Below, in pieces: positions 33,771 to 45,455 of a stretch of DNA of 64,000 nucleotides. Source of the DNA: Micropterix aruncella (taxonomy: Eukaryota; Arthropoda; Insecta; Lepidoptera; Micropterigidae); NCBI GenBank assembly GCA_944548615.1, contig OX155972.1, positions 8,269,719-8,333,718 of the forward strand, in the 5' to 3' direction. Each line of letters opens with the position of its first letter. The stretch's first letter is position 1. The notes under the pieces were generated by a model. It was not told where the DNA came from and did not search any database. It saw only the letters and a program-made list of their open reading frames with translations. The position numbers were made by a program, and so were the translations under genes.

Positions 33771-34219
33771 ACGGTACGGGCGAGGTTTTACTTCACAAAT
33801 TAAAGGGTTAATTGCTACGCCAAAGAGTTAAAATCCGACACGCGTGCACTCCGCATGGTAGTTGTCAATGGACTGTTAGTGAAATTGCCCCGATCACGCC
33901 ACACACGCGGCAATGTAGCAGTGTGGCAGGGATGATTTAGGTATGTAGGAAGGTGGTGCGCCCCTGCTGCCCTGCCGCAGGGCCAATCTAGGAAATTATC
34001 CCTGCTTGCCTTTACACATCACAATGGTGGCAATTAAGGGTCATCCCCACTTTTCACTCTAGATTGCTCCAGCGGCAGGCGTGTTAGTAGCCCGCTTAAT
34101 CTACATAATAACGGCAGCAGTTTGCTGCCTACCCGCAGAACAACGGATGACGATTGAATGCATTTCAGCCCGCCCTAGACAATGGCGGTAACATCGCCTA
34201 AACGTCGGGGCTATGCACT
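33771..34219. other. Unassigned, GC-richer patch
   Basis: Around 33.9-34.2 kb the composition rises toward GC balance, with short inverted words (GCAGGG..CCCTGC, GCAGCAG..CTGCTGC). No domain or RNA gene recognised. Confidence 0.35.
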
Positions 34220-34300
34220 GTTTTTTTTTTGGTAGTAGTCTTTATTCATAAAATAAATACAAATTACATGTCAAAGTTTCCCGTACTAAGGCTAGTGCCG
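34220..34300 (+). repeat. Dispersed repeat I, copy 2
   Basis: Second copy of 30905-30985, preceded by a T-run. Confidence 0.6.
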
Positions 34301-35271
34301 TTACAGTGGGTTGGTTGTAAGATACTGTCGTATGATAATATAATCCGCCCATTGTTTAATTTGTAGAAATAAAGGGTAGAAACAAAATAAAGAACCATAA
34401 AATGCGTGTTAGAAAGTAAATATAATAAAAATAACAAAAAACACGACTGTCTTTACAAAAGGTGAACTATTGTATTTATTATTATTGTTATTACGGTTTT
34501 TTACGAAATACTAGTAATTTATCCAAATAGATACATATATATTTTCGGAATGCACACAATCAGACCTTTGAATTGACAATAAACACAACATATTTATATT
34601 AACTTATTGATATTTAGAGATTTGTGCATTTAGGCAACTATTTACATGATATTTGGATAGTTAAGATACCTTATGACACTCGGGATTACATAACGATTCT
34701 AACAATAACGCATACTTTAAAATCAGTTTGAGCGTTTAGAATTTATGGTTTACTTCACAAGTCACATGTAGAATTTATGGGTCACTTCACAGGTTAAATT
34801 CGTTTTATCGTATTTATAATGTCAAATCATCGCTATATTCATCGATTTCATAAATATAACGGTATCGGCAGATAGTAACTAAGCTATGCATGCTTCCCGA
34901 TACTACGATACTGAATTGATTAGGCATAGATAGATATGGCAAACAGCAACACTAAAATACCTCCCTAATGATTTTCCATTGAAGCGGTTGTTCGCAGATA
35001 TTGTAGGCGGATAATTGGGGCACGCGACACATAGTTATATAACCTACATAAGCGCGCGCGCCAATTACATTTCGGCAATATCACCGTGGCAGGTCCATTT
35101 ATTCTACCTGATACAGTAGCGAATAGGTTATGCTTGACGCCGAGTGCGTACAGTAACTCTCATCTCTTTTTACACGACTTCCCAACAAATTTAGGGAGCT
35201 AATGGTCCCTTGCTGAGTTGGCCACGAAGACCCATTCTGTTTAGGGTTAGTCACACTCACGGGTCAAAACC
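34301..35271. other. AT-rich stretch with family D debris
   Basis: Reverse fragments of family D are visible near 34665-34750 (AATAACGCATACTTTAAAATC, TTTGAGCGTTTAGAATT), and a family D start lies near 35168 (ACACGACTTCCCAACAAATT). No gene. Confidence 0.45.
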
Positions 35272-35292
35272 CATCATCATCATCATCATCAT
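35272..35292. repeat. (CAT)n microsatellite
   Basis: Seven perfect CAT units. Confidence 0.95.
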
Positions 35293-37725
35293 TTATCCAT
35301 TCCATAAAAGCATTTCACAATACTGAGGAACATGTCAAATTTTACAATCATAATTTACCGGATTATAAATCCGCTTTGATTAATTAAAAGGAAAAAAAAA
35401 TAATTGTAATCTGCAATGCCCAAGGTTCATTGCTTGTTATTATTTTCTATTTAAATAAATATTTAATATTCGCCATTCACCGTGTTACGATAATGCGATA
35501 AGCAATTAACCGTACACGGCGAATCGGTCAACGACCCTCCCTATTGTTTTGATAATTCTCACGCACCGAATTTAACGGGCGATTTTAGACGGTCTTCCTT
35601 CTTGCACGGACCACAGGGGAGAGCGGTCATCGAAGCGGCGGTCCGCGGCTTCCGGCCGCGGGCCGGCTGGTCACTATTCAGCCATATCTCAATGAGAAAG
35701 CATTATTCATTAATCAGTAGTAAAATCAGTGTAAATACTTTTAACTAGCAGCAGTGGTCGCTGGCATCTTTCTACATCTCCCATTACCCAGGCAAGTGTG
35801 AACAAACGTATGTTAACCCCTCACGTTGCGAGGTAAAAACTCACCGCGCCCAAAAACATCACTTTTGCGCGCGACATATTCGCGCAAAAAATCGACGCGA
35901 GTCAACGGCCTTGAGAAAAACGATCATAACTTATAAACCACTAATCGGATTAAAAAAAGATTAATAGAAAAATGATCGCATTGAAATTTGACATATAAAA
36001 CATTATAACCTTATCTCGTAAAACAATTAAGATAATAATGAATAAATATTACACAATTGGCAAACTGAAAAAACTCGCCTATAAAATCATTTCGATTTTT
36101 TTGTAAATACAGTTTTTGTAAATATCAAAAATTGTAAATACAGTTATGTTCTTTATTAAATGCTTTACCAAAGCGATATTTTTTTTTTACTTATTTGCAT
36201 ACAAAAATACGGAAAAAATATTTATTTATTCAGCCAAGAAAAATTGTATGTATTCTCGTAAAAAAAAATTTTTTTAATTTTTAATTTGTGACTACTTATG
36301 GTATTTTTTTATATGAAATTCTTTCAAAATAACTTTATTACTACATCACTTCTTCTTAGAAATCACACCAGAACTTTGAGCTTTGTCTGATATTATAGAA
36401 AAATCTAAAGTTTTGAGAGTTTCCGACTTCCGAACCTAATAATAAACTTTGAATGCCCATAATATAAAATTCGTTAGATTTTTTCAATTATATTGTCTTA
36501 TCATAGACTTATTATATGTCTAATAACTAATTACTATACTCCAAAGAGTCACATTTCATCGAAAAACTATGGAAAATCACACTTTTTTCTCTCATAGTAA
36601 TTATCAAAACAAGTTTCATTTTCGCGAGCCATATTTGAAAACAACATATAATGTTCAAAATACGCCTAATTATGTGATAACTTAGGATGTAAATGAAGCA
36701 ATACCTATTTTATTAGTAAATTAAAGCGACATTACGTCATGTTTCGCGATATAACGGGATATTTCACAAACATTACAAAATAAAAACGGCCATCTTTCGC
36801 GAGCCGTTACGTTTTGCCAAAGTGTTTTCTTCGAAAATTCGTGAAAAACAGCAAATGGGCTGTGTAAATTGTTTAATCCTAAGGCCTAAACTACTTAAAA
36901 ATGGAAATTACTTACTTTTATCCGGTATGCACTGCACTTATATACACAAAACAATTAACAACACAACACGTCGCGGAATTATACGCCGCCGCGAATGGGC
37001 AGTTCGCGACTGTCGTCAGAAATGAGGTCATCGATTTTGTAAGGGATGTAGTAATTCATATTTCTAACATCGCATGCGGCAATCGAGCAATTTCATAGTG
37101 TTGCATATTTGGCTATATTATGGCATCATTCGATAGAATATACAATCGCATTTCGAAATTTAAACGACATTTTCGTAAGAGCCGAGCGCTATATCCAGTA
37201 GTGGACGTTTCGGAATTTCGGCGGCCGCCATTCATGTCCCCAAATGGATGTTACGTGCTCAGCGGGTTAAGGTCGTTCTTTCCACGCGCTCTGCGCAGCC
37301 AAGTTTTTCTAAATTTCTAGTATGCCATAATAATATTCAGATCCTCACTTAAACGCCTAGGCCGTAATTCCGCGCCGCCAAGCGCAAATTAGGTTCCGTA
37401 TATATATTTTTTTCTTTTGCAAATGTTTGCGCCGACCGCCATTACGCGGCTCGGCAAAATCGGTCTCAATCACAGCGATCCGTACTCATTCCTTTCAAAC
37501 GTATTCTCCTTTCCACTCCGCTCACCATTAACATTAGACGAGGGCCGTATTTTTAGAATCAGCACATTTGTAATATAACTTGTAAAAATATAACCCGGGA
37601 CACGCGGTAAATTCCGTCCCGCAGGGATCCCGAGCGGCATACCCGCACGGATCCAAAAGTGTAACCTTTTTCTTTCTTTATATTATAATATATTTTCATA
37701 ATTTTATCTACAGCGCTCACGCGCG
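35293..37725. other. Long AT-rich stretch with one family G copy
   Basis: Family G in reverse at about 35900-36060 (CCTTGAGAAAAACGATCATA, TGATCGCATTGAAATTTGAC, AAAACAATTAAGATAATAAT). Plus frames at 36.8-37.3 kb have no domain. The last 160 bp (37560-37725, with an AACCCGGGACACGCGGTAAA block) may be the true 5' part of the LTR that follows; this is unresolved. Confidence 0.4.
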
Positions 37726-38660
37726 CTGCAAAAGCGGTAAAAACCCATATTGTAGAACCGCCACGTTTTTTTTTGGAATAAAACCTCATTTCACTTATAA
37801 CTCTTTATTTTTCTTTCATCTTATTACCACGAAAACAGGGATAAAAAGGACATAAAATCAGGTGTTAATAAATTAAGAGAAGGCGGGGTTCCAGCCTGAG
37901 GAATTACATAGAATCAAAATATATATTTATTTCATTATTTAATATCTGGCGAAATTCGCATCTCGTCAAGGAAGAATTTATAAATATAGCAGGGGTTTAG
38001 CAAGGTTCCGAACCGACGCGGAACGGGTCGATTATCGTTCACGCAGGCAGTGCGACAGACGGCCGTCAGAGGGCGTGAGCGTAGACGTCAGTACGTTGAT
38101 ACGCGGAGATTGACATCTTTCACAGGAACCAAGGAATATTGCTAAATTCGCGCTCAAGGGCACTCAGGAAGAGCCTCAGAGGTAATTAACAAGTTTAGTG
38201 GCCATTTATATAAGTATAAAACACACGGGCGGAGACCCTCGTCCTTGCCAGATCCCTATATCCCCACCTTAAGAAGCGGTGTTTCTTTCAATCCTCCCAA
38301 AGTAAAATCAATGTCGTCCGCTCCCCGGAGTGCTCTCGCGTCCGTAGGTCGATCCTTGCCCTGAGGATTTGCTCTCCACGACCCGTTATTAAGGCTCGTC
38401 GGCTGAGTGCTGGGTTCCTCAAAGGATTGACTTGCATCCCCATTGCCAGCTGCGCTAGACGATGGCCAGTTGTGCTTGCAGTTTTGCATAGGCTCCGGCT
38501 GTTCCCCACGTACCGAAGGCCACTGGCGCCCAAACCTCGATTCAAGAGGACTTACAAAATCAGTATTTTCATCTTTCGTGTTCCTTCGGCCCGTGAGACA
38601 GCATCTTTTCCCATCCTGATGATGACGTTTAAATATTAAATAAACGGAGCTCATGACAAA
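37726..38660 (+). repeat. 5' LTR
   Basis: About 935 bp, repeated at 41862-42797. It contains TATA-like words (TTTATAAATATAGC near 37979 and TATATAAGTATAAAAC near 38205) and an AAATAAA word near its end. The aligned region starts CTGCAAAAGC and ends ..CTCATGACAAA; the exact TG..CA edges are probably a few bases inside. A 132-codon antisense frame (38256-38654) exists in both LTRs but has no recognisable domain. Confidence 0.88.
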
Positions 38661-38664
38661 ATTC

Positions 38665-38685
38665 TAGCGCCCAACGTGTCGGGCC
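38665..38685 (+). promoter_or_regulatory. Putative tRNA primer-binding site
   Basis: TAGCGCCCAACGTGTCGGGC starts five bases after the LTR. It resembles the TGGCGCCCAACGTGGGGC-type primer sites of insect LTR elements. One mismatch near the start and a few later are visible. The tRNA identity is not assigned. Confidence 0.6.
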
Positions 38686-39860
38686 ATACAATTACATTTT
38701 TCCTAAGTTGATATTTTTTAAATTATCTTTTTCTAAATACAATACATAACGTATAATTTTCCCACCCAACCCTCCCTATCATTATTATTATTATTTACTT
38801 ACTTGTTTTAACCCGAAATTGCAGGTTAACCTTTTTGTTTTTGTTCAATACTATAATTATTTCATTTTCAATACTATTTACCCTTGAATATTTATAAACT
38901 CATAATACACATCCTCAACCAGAAAGGCACAGCTTCTTACCATCCTCACCCACCCACCCTTAATACATTTTTATAGATTTTACTTTCAGCAGCCTAACCC
39001 TTAGGTACTTTATTATATATATAAATAATACTTGTTACTCGCTTGGCACTGCATTTAATATATTTTATTACAGCTTTCTACAAGGATATACATTTAATCT
39101 TATTTTTTCATTGTTTTATATTTTTTTTGATAAATTTATACATTATGTCTTTGACACTTAACCCTCAAATAGCTAAAACAAATTAGTTTAGACTGAAGAC
39201 ACTTACGCTTTCTCCCAGCTCACCGACACAGGAAATTCTACAAGATACAACGATAGCATTTATCAGATATACAGGACGATCGACTTTAAAAATTAAATGT
39301 AAAATAAATCAATAAATATTCGCATCTCGGAAACATAACTCAAAGCACAACTCGGACAAACTTTTCCATACAAAATATTTTGAATTTTCTACTTTCACTT
39401 CCAACTACAACACGTTAAAGAAAATAAAGCATATCACACAGTTCAATCAGATTTCAATATACTATCAAAACATTTGAGTACCACTCAACATACACATAAA
39501 TTCAAATTACACGTCGATACACATACACTTCAAATACAAATTAAAAGCCATTAAAATACATTTCAAAACAAGTCTTGCACACATAAATTTAAAATAAACA
39601 AATAAACACAACACATCAAGCTTACACCTAAGATATCTTCTTCTTTTTTTATCACTTATTAAATTTTTCTTTACTATATTTTTTTTTAATTTTCTATTCG
39701 TCTAAGAACACTCACATATCACATTCATTAACGTAACACGGACACACACGAGTCGGTACATCAAATCAAATCAGATTTATAGAGCAAACGCAGGAATCCC
39801 TACAATATTAGTTCAGCGACGGTCACTTACCAAAAAAAATCTAAACTTTGAGTGTGCATA
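38686..39860 (+). other. Leader between primer site and gag
   Basis: About 1.2 kb of AT-rich untranslated sequence with no frame of interest. Such long leaders occur in some insect Gypsy-type elements. Confidence 0.6.
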
Positions 39861-41150
39861 ATGGCACCAAGAAAGACAAAACCGTCAGAAAGGAAAACCA
39901 GGCATCGTCAACCATCACCGACCCCATCGGAACCGGAAGAACGCCAACAAATCCCAACACCAACAAAGGAAACAGTTAATATACCTCAAGAAACAGCGCA
40001 CATGGAGAATACCGACCATCACAGGCAACCACTGACAAATACACAGCCAGAATTGGAGCCAAGGAACAATAATATACCAAGGAACAGGCACGAGTTAGAA
40101 CACACACCAGACACATCAAGGCTGCATATCCAAACCAGCGACGATGACACCGACATATTTCAGTCAACAGCAGACGGAAAGCCAAGATTTCATCCAAATC
40201 TATTCAAGTGGAATGTAAGATTTAACGGTTCAACCCCAATTTTAGAATTTTTGGAAACCATCGAGGACAAAATCAGAGCAAGAGGAATTTCAGAAGCAGA
40301 GTTACTTCAAGGCTTCACAGACCTCCTAGAAGGTTCATCCCTACAATGGTACCGGACAATCAGGACCTACGCTACTTCATGGAAATTGTTGAAAGCAGCA
40401 TTAATAAACAAATATGAACACCTGAATTATCAGACGAGATTGGAAAATGACCTAAGGAATACGAAACAGATCAACGGAGAAACAATGAACGACTTCATCA
40501 CCCGCCTGGATACAATGAACAACAGGCTCACGTCAAAATTAAAAGACTCCACGATTATGGAAATAGTAAAGTTAAATGTGCTACCACTCTATCACACACT
40601 ATTAGGCACTACCAAACTCACAGATATCGGAAACCTTCTCGATCTGGCGAAAAATTACGAGCAGTACGCTCTCTCACCAGAGCCAAGCGCAGTAAACGAC
40701 ACCCAAGTGCGACACCACACGCTACCGAAAACGTCAAGAAATACGCAGGTAGCAGACATAAGCGAGCACAATCATTACGCAGCAGAAGATCTAGCGACGA
40801 CACCGTTCTCAGCGGAAATAGCAGCACTTCCACAAACCGCGAGATTCGCGCAGAACCACTTCCGCAGCCAGCCGCAGTATAATGCCACCAATCAAACGAG
40901 AGTACCATTCAACAACCAACAACCGTACGAAAACCGGAGTCCGCGCCAAGGAGCAGCACCGCAAGACAAACAATGCAAAAAATGCAACGCCCTAGGACAC
41001 ACCTATCATGACTGCAGAAAATATCCGCTCCCCATGTGCTTCAGATGCAAAACACCGAACACATACACGAACTCGTGCACAAGATGCAATCAAACACCAC
41101 CACCGCCCCAACAGCCAAAAAACGGATTTATCCACGGCCGAAGGGAATAA
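39861..41150 (+). CDS. gag: Gag polyprotein of the Gypsy-type element
   Basis: ATG at 39861 (MAPRKTKPSERK...) is chosen because the upstream in-frame codons only add a GTG-type start. The 429-residue protein has a basic, Pro/Glu/Gln-rich N-terminus and a central capsid-like part (FKWNVRFNGS..FLETIEDKIRARGISEAELLQGFTDLLEGSSLQWY), typical of retrotransposon gag. Near residues 372-385 is a zinc knuckle, CKKCNALGHTYHDC (C-x2-C-x4-H-x4-C). A second knuckle-like stretch, CFRCKTPNTYTNSC, has Thr where the His should be. It would package element RNA into particles. The frame is uninterrupted. It overlaps pol in the minus-one register. Confidence 0.88.
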   Translation: MAPRKTKPSERKTRHRQPSPTPSEPEERQQIPTPTKETVNIPQETAHMENTDHHRQPLTNTQPELEPRNNNIPRNRHELEHTPDTSRLHIQTSDDDTDIFQSTADGKPRFHPNLFKWNVRFNGSTPILEFLETIEDKIRARGISEAELLQGFTDLLEGSSLQWYRTIRTYATSWKLLKAALINKYEHLNYQTRLENDLRNTKQINGETMNDFITRLDTMNNRLTSKLKDSTIMEIVKLNVLPLYHTLLGTTKLTDIGNLLDLAKNYEQYALSPEPSAVNDTQVRHHTLPKTSRNTQVADISEHNHYAAEDLATTPFSAEIAALPQTARFAQNHFRSQPQYNATNQTRVPFNNQQPYENRSPRQGAAPQDKQCKKCNALGHTYHDCRKYPLPMCFRCKTPNTYTNSCTRCNQTPPPPQQPKNGFIHGRRE

Positions 41151-41860
41151 ACGCAAGTACAGCCGTGGAAAACTTTACGCTTTCGGCCAACACACATGAC
41201 TACGACATACGCCCCCACGCAGAAATAACGGTAATGGGCCACATCTATAGAGGTCTCATCGATACAGGCTGCGCCATATGCATAATAGGAAAAAATCCAT
41301 ACAATGCAGGGGCATTAAAGGGTCTACGGTTGGAAAAGTCAAGAAACCACCTCTCAACAGCGGACGGCGTGACACAAAAAGTTACAGGATCAGCAACATT
41401 ACCGGTCACATACCAGAATAGGACAGAAAACATACAATTCCTCATCTGCCCATCCATAGAAAAGGACATAATACTAGGCATAGACTTTATAAGGAAATTC
41501 AACGTCAAAATTTCAGTAAACAACAGTCAGGAAATACAACTCTCACAGTTAGATGCCGCCAGCAACGGACAACTCATAAACTCCGAAAATCTCACACCTC
41601 TTCAAGTAAAACATATGAACCACGTCAAACACCTATTCGAGGATATATCTTACGAAAAAAGAGGATTGGGAAAAACACATTTAATAGAACATAGAATCGT
41701 AACCACGGGAGAACCAATCAGGCAAAGACCGTACCCTCTATCTCCAGCGAAAGAAAAGATCATAAAGGAAGAAATCGATGAAATGCTGCGTCTAGGAGTA
41801 ATCGTTCCTACCAAATCGCCATGGTGCAACCCCATAGTAGTAGTCTCGAAAAAAAAGTAG
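41036..41860 (+). pseudogene. pol: Truncated pol: protease and start of reverse transcriptase
   Basis: Minus-one frame relative to gag, overlapping its last 115 bases, which suggests expression by frameshifting. The aspartic protease is visible as GLIDTGCAICIIG (catalytic DTG at residues 76-78) with the later ILGIDFIRKF block. The RT entry segment follows (HRIVTTGEPIRQRPYPLSP..EEIDEMLRLGVIVPTKSPWCNPIVVVSKKK), then a stop, and the right LTR begins within a few bases. The catalytic RT motif with YxDD, RNase H and integrase are absent. The copy cannot transpose by itself. Confidence 0.88.
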
Positions 41861-41861
41861 T

Positions 41862-42797
41862 CTGCAAAAGCGGTAAAAACCCATATTGTAGAACCGCCAC
41901 GTTTTTTTTTTGGAATAAAACCTCATTTCACTTATAACTCTTTATTTTTCTTTCATCTTATTACCACGAAAACAGGGATAAAAAGGACATAAAATCAGGT
42001 GTTAATAAATTAAGAGAAGGCGGGGTTCCAGCCTGAGGAATTACATAGAATCAAAATATATATTTATTTCATTATTTAATATCTGGCGAAATTCGCATCT
42101 CGTCAAGGAAGAATTTATAAATATAGCAGGGGTTTAGCAAGGTTCCGAACCGACGCGGAACGGGTCGATTATCGTTCACGCAGGCAGTGCGACAGACGGC
42201 CGTCAGAGGGCGTGAGCGTAGACGTCAGTACGTTGATACGCGGAGATTGACATCTTTCACAGGAACCAAGGAATATTGCTAAATTCGCGCTCAAGGGCAC
42301 TCAGGAAGAGCCTCAGAGGTAATTAACAAGTTTAGTGGCCATTTATATAAGTATAAAACACACGGGCGGAGACCCTCGTCCTTGCCAGATCCCTATATCC
42401 CCACCTTAAGAAGCGGTGTTTCTTTCAATCCTCCCAAAGTAAAATCAATGTCGTCCGCTCCCCGGAGTGCTCTCGCGTCCGTAGGTCGATCCTTGCCCTG
42501 AGGATTTGCTCTCCACGACCCGTTATTAAGGCTCGTCGGCTGAGTGCTGGGTTCCTCAAAGGATTGACTTGCATCCCCATTGCCAGCTGCGCTAGACGAT
42601 GGCCAGTTGTGCTTGCAGTTTTGCATAGGCTCCGGCTGTTCCCCACGTACCGAAGGCCACTGGCGCCCAAACCTCGATTCAAGAGGACTTACAAAATCAG
42701 TATTTTCATCTTTCGTGTTCCTTCGGCCCGTGAGACAGCATCTTTTCCCATCCTGATGATGACGTTTAAATATTAAATAAACGGAGCTCATGACAAA
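41862..42797 (+). repeat. 3' LTR
   Basis: 936 bp, matching 37726-38660 with one extra T. It joins directly to the truncated pol frame; a run of A and AGTAGT precedes it instead of an obvious polypurine tract. Confidence 0.88.
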
Positions 42798-43261
42798 TCA
42801 GAGGTGATAACTTAAAAATAGTCAAATTTACAAAATAATCAATAATCAAACAATACATATTAATTATTACTATGAAAAAGAAAAATTCTGAAACATGCGT
42901 AATTAAAAACAATGTCAATAAAATCTAAAACTTAGTGCGAAAGTATAGTCATAATATGGTTATTTATAATCAAGCAATTGTGGACGTAATATTATAAAAG
43001 TCGCCCAGTTTGTAAAGGGCATGTTTGACTAACTGATTTTTCAAGCAGATTTTATATGATGCCATCTCAAGTCTTCTCGTCTATGAGGGCAAAGCATTGA
43101 ACAATTTAAAACTAATATAAAAATGTTTTTTGATATTTAGTCAAGCGTACTTTAGGCAATAACACATTGTTTTTATGTCGCGTATTGTGGTTATGTCGAG
43201 TGGAGTGAAGCTCGCAATTTAAAAGATTCTCTTTGGCGTATAAAAGGCACTGATATATGTC
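42798..43261. other. Unassigned AT-rich stretch
   Basis: No gene or repeat boundary recognised. Confidence 0.35.
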
Positions 43262-43384
43262 AATAACGCATACTTTTAAATCAGTTCGAGCGTTTAGAAT
43301 TTTGTGGTGGAATAAAGTAACGGAAAACATACGTAGATGAACCCTAAACATATAACACTCATTGTTGGACGATTTTGTTGGGCA
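43262..43384 (-). repeat. Dispersed repeat family D, reverse copy
   Basis: Reverse complement of the 29.6 kb copy: CGAGCGTTTAGAATTTTGTG, CGGAAAACATACGTAGATGA, ACCCTAAACATATAACACTC and a TGTTGGGCAACT junction with family A. Confidence 0.75.
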
Positions 43385-44060
43385 ACTAGAGTTGTCAACT
43401 ACAGCGGGCGAACCCGTCACCTCAGGAACTTTTTACGATTAGTCGTTCTCTCTCCCGTGAACGCAGAAGACTTTGACAAAACAATCCACCGCCAAGCTCC
43501 GCTACATGCCCGCAAGAGGCCAACGCCTTAACCGCGAGATAGCCAGGAGTGTTGCCCAGCGGGCTTAAACTCACGCCTTAACTTCCAATTTCGACCAGAT
43601 TACTCCAGTCTCTCGATTAGTTACGAGTTTGAGGTCGCTTGCACGGTCCTCTCCCTTACGAAGCGGTGAAACGGAGTACACCGAATCTATCGCGGACCAA
43701 GGCGTCCTTTGCCCGGCTCTGAACCGGGATCGGATGGCCAATGGTCATTTCAAGAGCAGTCGCCGTAAGGTACGCAACCACCCCCGCTCTATAGGAAACA
43801 ATACAGTTCCCAAACTCCCCCGACTGTTAGTCGGAGAGCACAATCGATTGGCTTGCGCCGCACGGTGCGCAGACCGTCCAGGAGCGCCAGAGGTTTGATT
43901 CCCAGGGGAGACTGGTTGACCCAGTGTCCTACCCAGGTTCGCACCCCGTGCGTGGAGGCCGTCGGATGGGTGTTGACCCGTGAGTGTGACCGACCCTGAA
44001 CACATGGGTCATCGTGGCCACCTCATCATGGGCCCGTTAGCTCCCGAGAAAAAGGTCCAG
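43385..44060 (+). repeat. Family A, most complete copy
   Basis: This is the best guide to the family, about 680 bp. It starts at GAGTTGTCAACTACAGCGGG, has the CGAACCCGTCACCTCAGGAA, CGACCAGATTACTCCAGTC, CCTTTGCCCGGCTCTGAA and CAAGAGCAGTCGCCGTAAGG blocks, then GACTGTTAGTCGGAGAGCAC and CAATCGATTGGCTTGCGCCG. It ends GGAGGCCGTCGGATGGGTGT..ACACATGGGTCATCG. No coding potential on either strand. Its class is unknown to me. Confidence 0.75.
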
Positions 44061-44093
44061 GATATCCTTATTAAGAAACCAATATATTCTGAC

Positions 44094-44195
44094 ACCCACA
44101 TAGACACGAACCGCGCAGACGCCGACAGACACGTGCCGTGCCCGGCCAGTATTCGCGGAAAGAATACTTTGTCTGCGCAGTTCGTGTCTGTGGGT
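44094..44195. repeat. Inverted repeat, 25-27-bp arms
   Basis: ACCCACATAGACACGAACCG..CGCAGAC at 44094-44120 pairs with GTCTGCGCAGTTCGTGTC..TGTGGGT at 44171-44195 (one 2-bp gap, one mismatch). The loop holds GACAGACACGTGCCGTGCC, related to the unit duplicated at 44.8-44.9 kb. Confidence 0.8.
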
Positions 44196-44364
44196 ATCTA
44201 TCTGCCGGGCAGTGTAAAAAGAGCATTGGGCCCCCGCAGGCTTCTTTTGTTTTCTTTTTACGCAATGGATAATGAAAAACTGATTGAATTTGTAAGTGAA
44301 TATAAATTCCTTTAATATTTAAGCGACAAAAAATATAGTGATTTTTGCACCAATTTATTTTGCA

Positions 44365-44615
44365 CCCAGTGTTGGCTCCCGACGTGGAGACTCCTCAACG
44401 GTCAACAGCACAGGCACGAAATTTTGTATACGTATTCAATTATGATAGCCTTAACTAAGTTTCGCAATGACATGGCTGCTGTACCTAGGGTTGGCTCCCG
44501 ACGAGGGGACTCCTTAACGGTCAGCACAGGCACGAAATTTTGTATACGCATTCAATTATGACAGCCTGTTTTAAGTTCCACCATGACATGGCTGCTGCGC
44601 TCAGGGTTGGCTCTG
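44365..44615 (-). repeat. Family B minisatellite, about two reverse units
   Basis: Two reverse units start at GTTGGCTCCCGACG..GGACTCC, with CACGAAATTTTGTATACG and a CACCATGACATGGCTGC block. They lie about 118 bp apart, plus the start of a third. Confidence 0.8.
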
Positions 44616-44799
44616 GACAGAGCATTTTAATAAAAGCTTGTTTAAAAAAATGTGTTTTTACAATTAACTTATTATTATTTGAGTAGGTATTAAGTAATAT
44701 GTAGGAAAATTGAAGTAGAAAATTATCTAAAATAGTAGACGTGCTTTTTCTACTAAAGCTATTCAGTAACTGCCGGTGAGTGGCCGCTTCTGACGCCGA

Positions 44800-44908
44800 C
44801 GAAGGTGTCTGTCGGTGTCTGACACGGCACACTTCTGGAACGCTAGATGTAAATAAACATTGTCTGTCGGTGTCTGCCACGGCACGTGTCTGGCACGCAC
44901 TGTGTCTG
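44800..44908. repeat. 53-bp tandem duplication
   Basis: GTCTGTCGGTGTCTGACACG / GCAC occurs at about 44809 and, with one change, at about 44862. Confidence 0.7.
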
Positions 44909-44921
44909 TAGATATTTATTT

Positions 44922-45417
44922 ATTTATTTATTGTTAAAAACATACAGCATAAAAAAATAAATAACGTATAAGCATAATATATAACAGTAGTAAGACCAAG
45001 GATGTTTTAAATTATTTTCTATATAAGGATTACAAAATATGCTAAACAATACAATACAAAGAAAACCAAAAAGAATTTAAAACTAAGAGTTAAAATCGCT
45101 ATTTGCGGGTGTATGGGTGTTGGTCTGTATTTGTGTGTTGGAGAGCGTGTATGTGTGTGTGTGTTTGTATGTGTGTATGCGTGTATGTATGTGTGTGTGA
45201 GGGTGTGTATCTCTAGTGCGAATGGGCTTGTGAGTGCTTGTATGTGCATGCTAATTCAATCCGATCTGATAATTAACTTTTCACGTACATCCTTAACAAA
45301 GGATCGACTATTTTGATGGTTAAATATGTCAATATCGTTAAAGCATACATTGTATGCATGCATAACGCGCGGCAATAACGAATTGGAACCATTGTTAGTG
45401 TTGAACTTTGGTACGTA
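44922..45417 (-). pseudogene. Non-LTR retrotransposon, C-terminal end and 3' UTR (left half of a split copy)
   Basis: The minus-strand frame from 45417 reads VPKFNTNNGSNSLLPRVMHA..NDIDIFNHQNSRSFVKDVRE and stops at 45256. This is the last segment of a Jockey/CR1-like RT protein. The 3' UTR contains a GT-rich microsatellite (about 45105-45215 on the plus strand) and ends in an (AAAT)n tail at 44922-44940. The preceding part of the same protein lies 14.5 kb away at 59898-60233. The frame is continuous if the intervening insertion and one TA are removed. Confidence 0.8.
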
Positions 45418-45455
45418 CACGGAGAGAAATGTTTGATTGCATTTACAAAATTCCT
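45418..45455 (+). repeat. Left terminal inverted repeat
   Basis: CACGGAGAGAAATGTTTGAT then TGCATTTACAAAATT. It aligns with the inverse of 59860-59897. Confidence 0.75.

Larger units (their letters stand above)
37726..42797 (+). mobile_element. Ty3/Gypsy-type LTR retrotransposon, internally deleted
   Basis: Two matching LTRs (37726-38660, 41862-42797) enclose a primer-binding-like site, a long AT-rich leader, a gag frame and the start of pol. Pol ends just after the N-terminal RT segment, immediately before the right LTR, so the rest of RT, RNase H and integrase are missing. The LTR copies differ only by one T in a T-run as far as I could compare by eye, which argues for recent insertion or mobilisation in trans. 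A target duplication could not be fixed: bases outside the aligned LTR ends do not match. No env-like frame is present. Confidence 0.88.

Noticed and set aside
38256..38654. 132-codon minus-strand frame, duplicated at 42393-42791
   Set aside because: It lies within the LTRs and is identical only because the LTRs are. No domain, and antisense to the element.
43980..44315. 111-codon plus frame
   Set aside because: It crosses the end of family A and a perfect-armed inverted repeat; no protein features.
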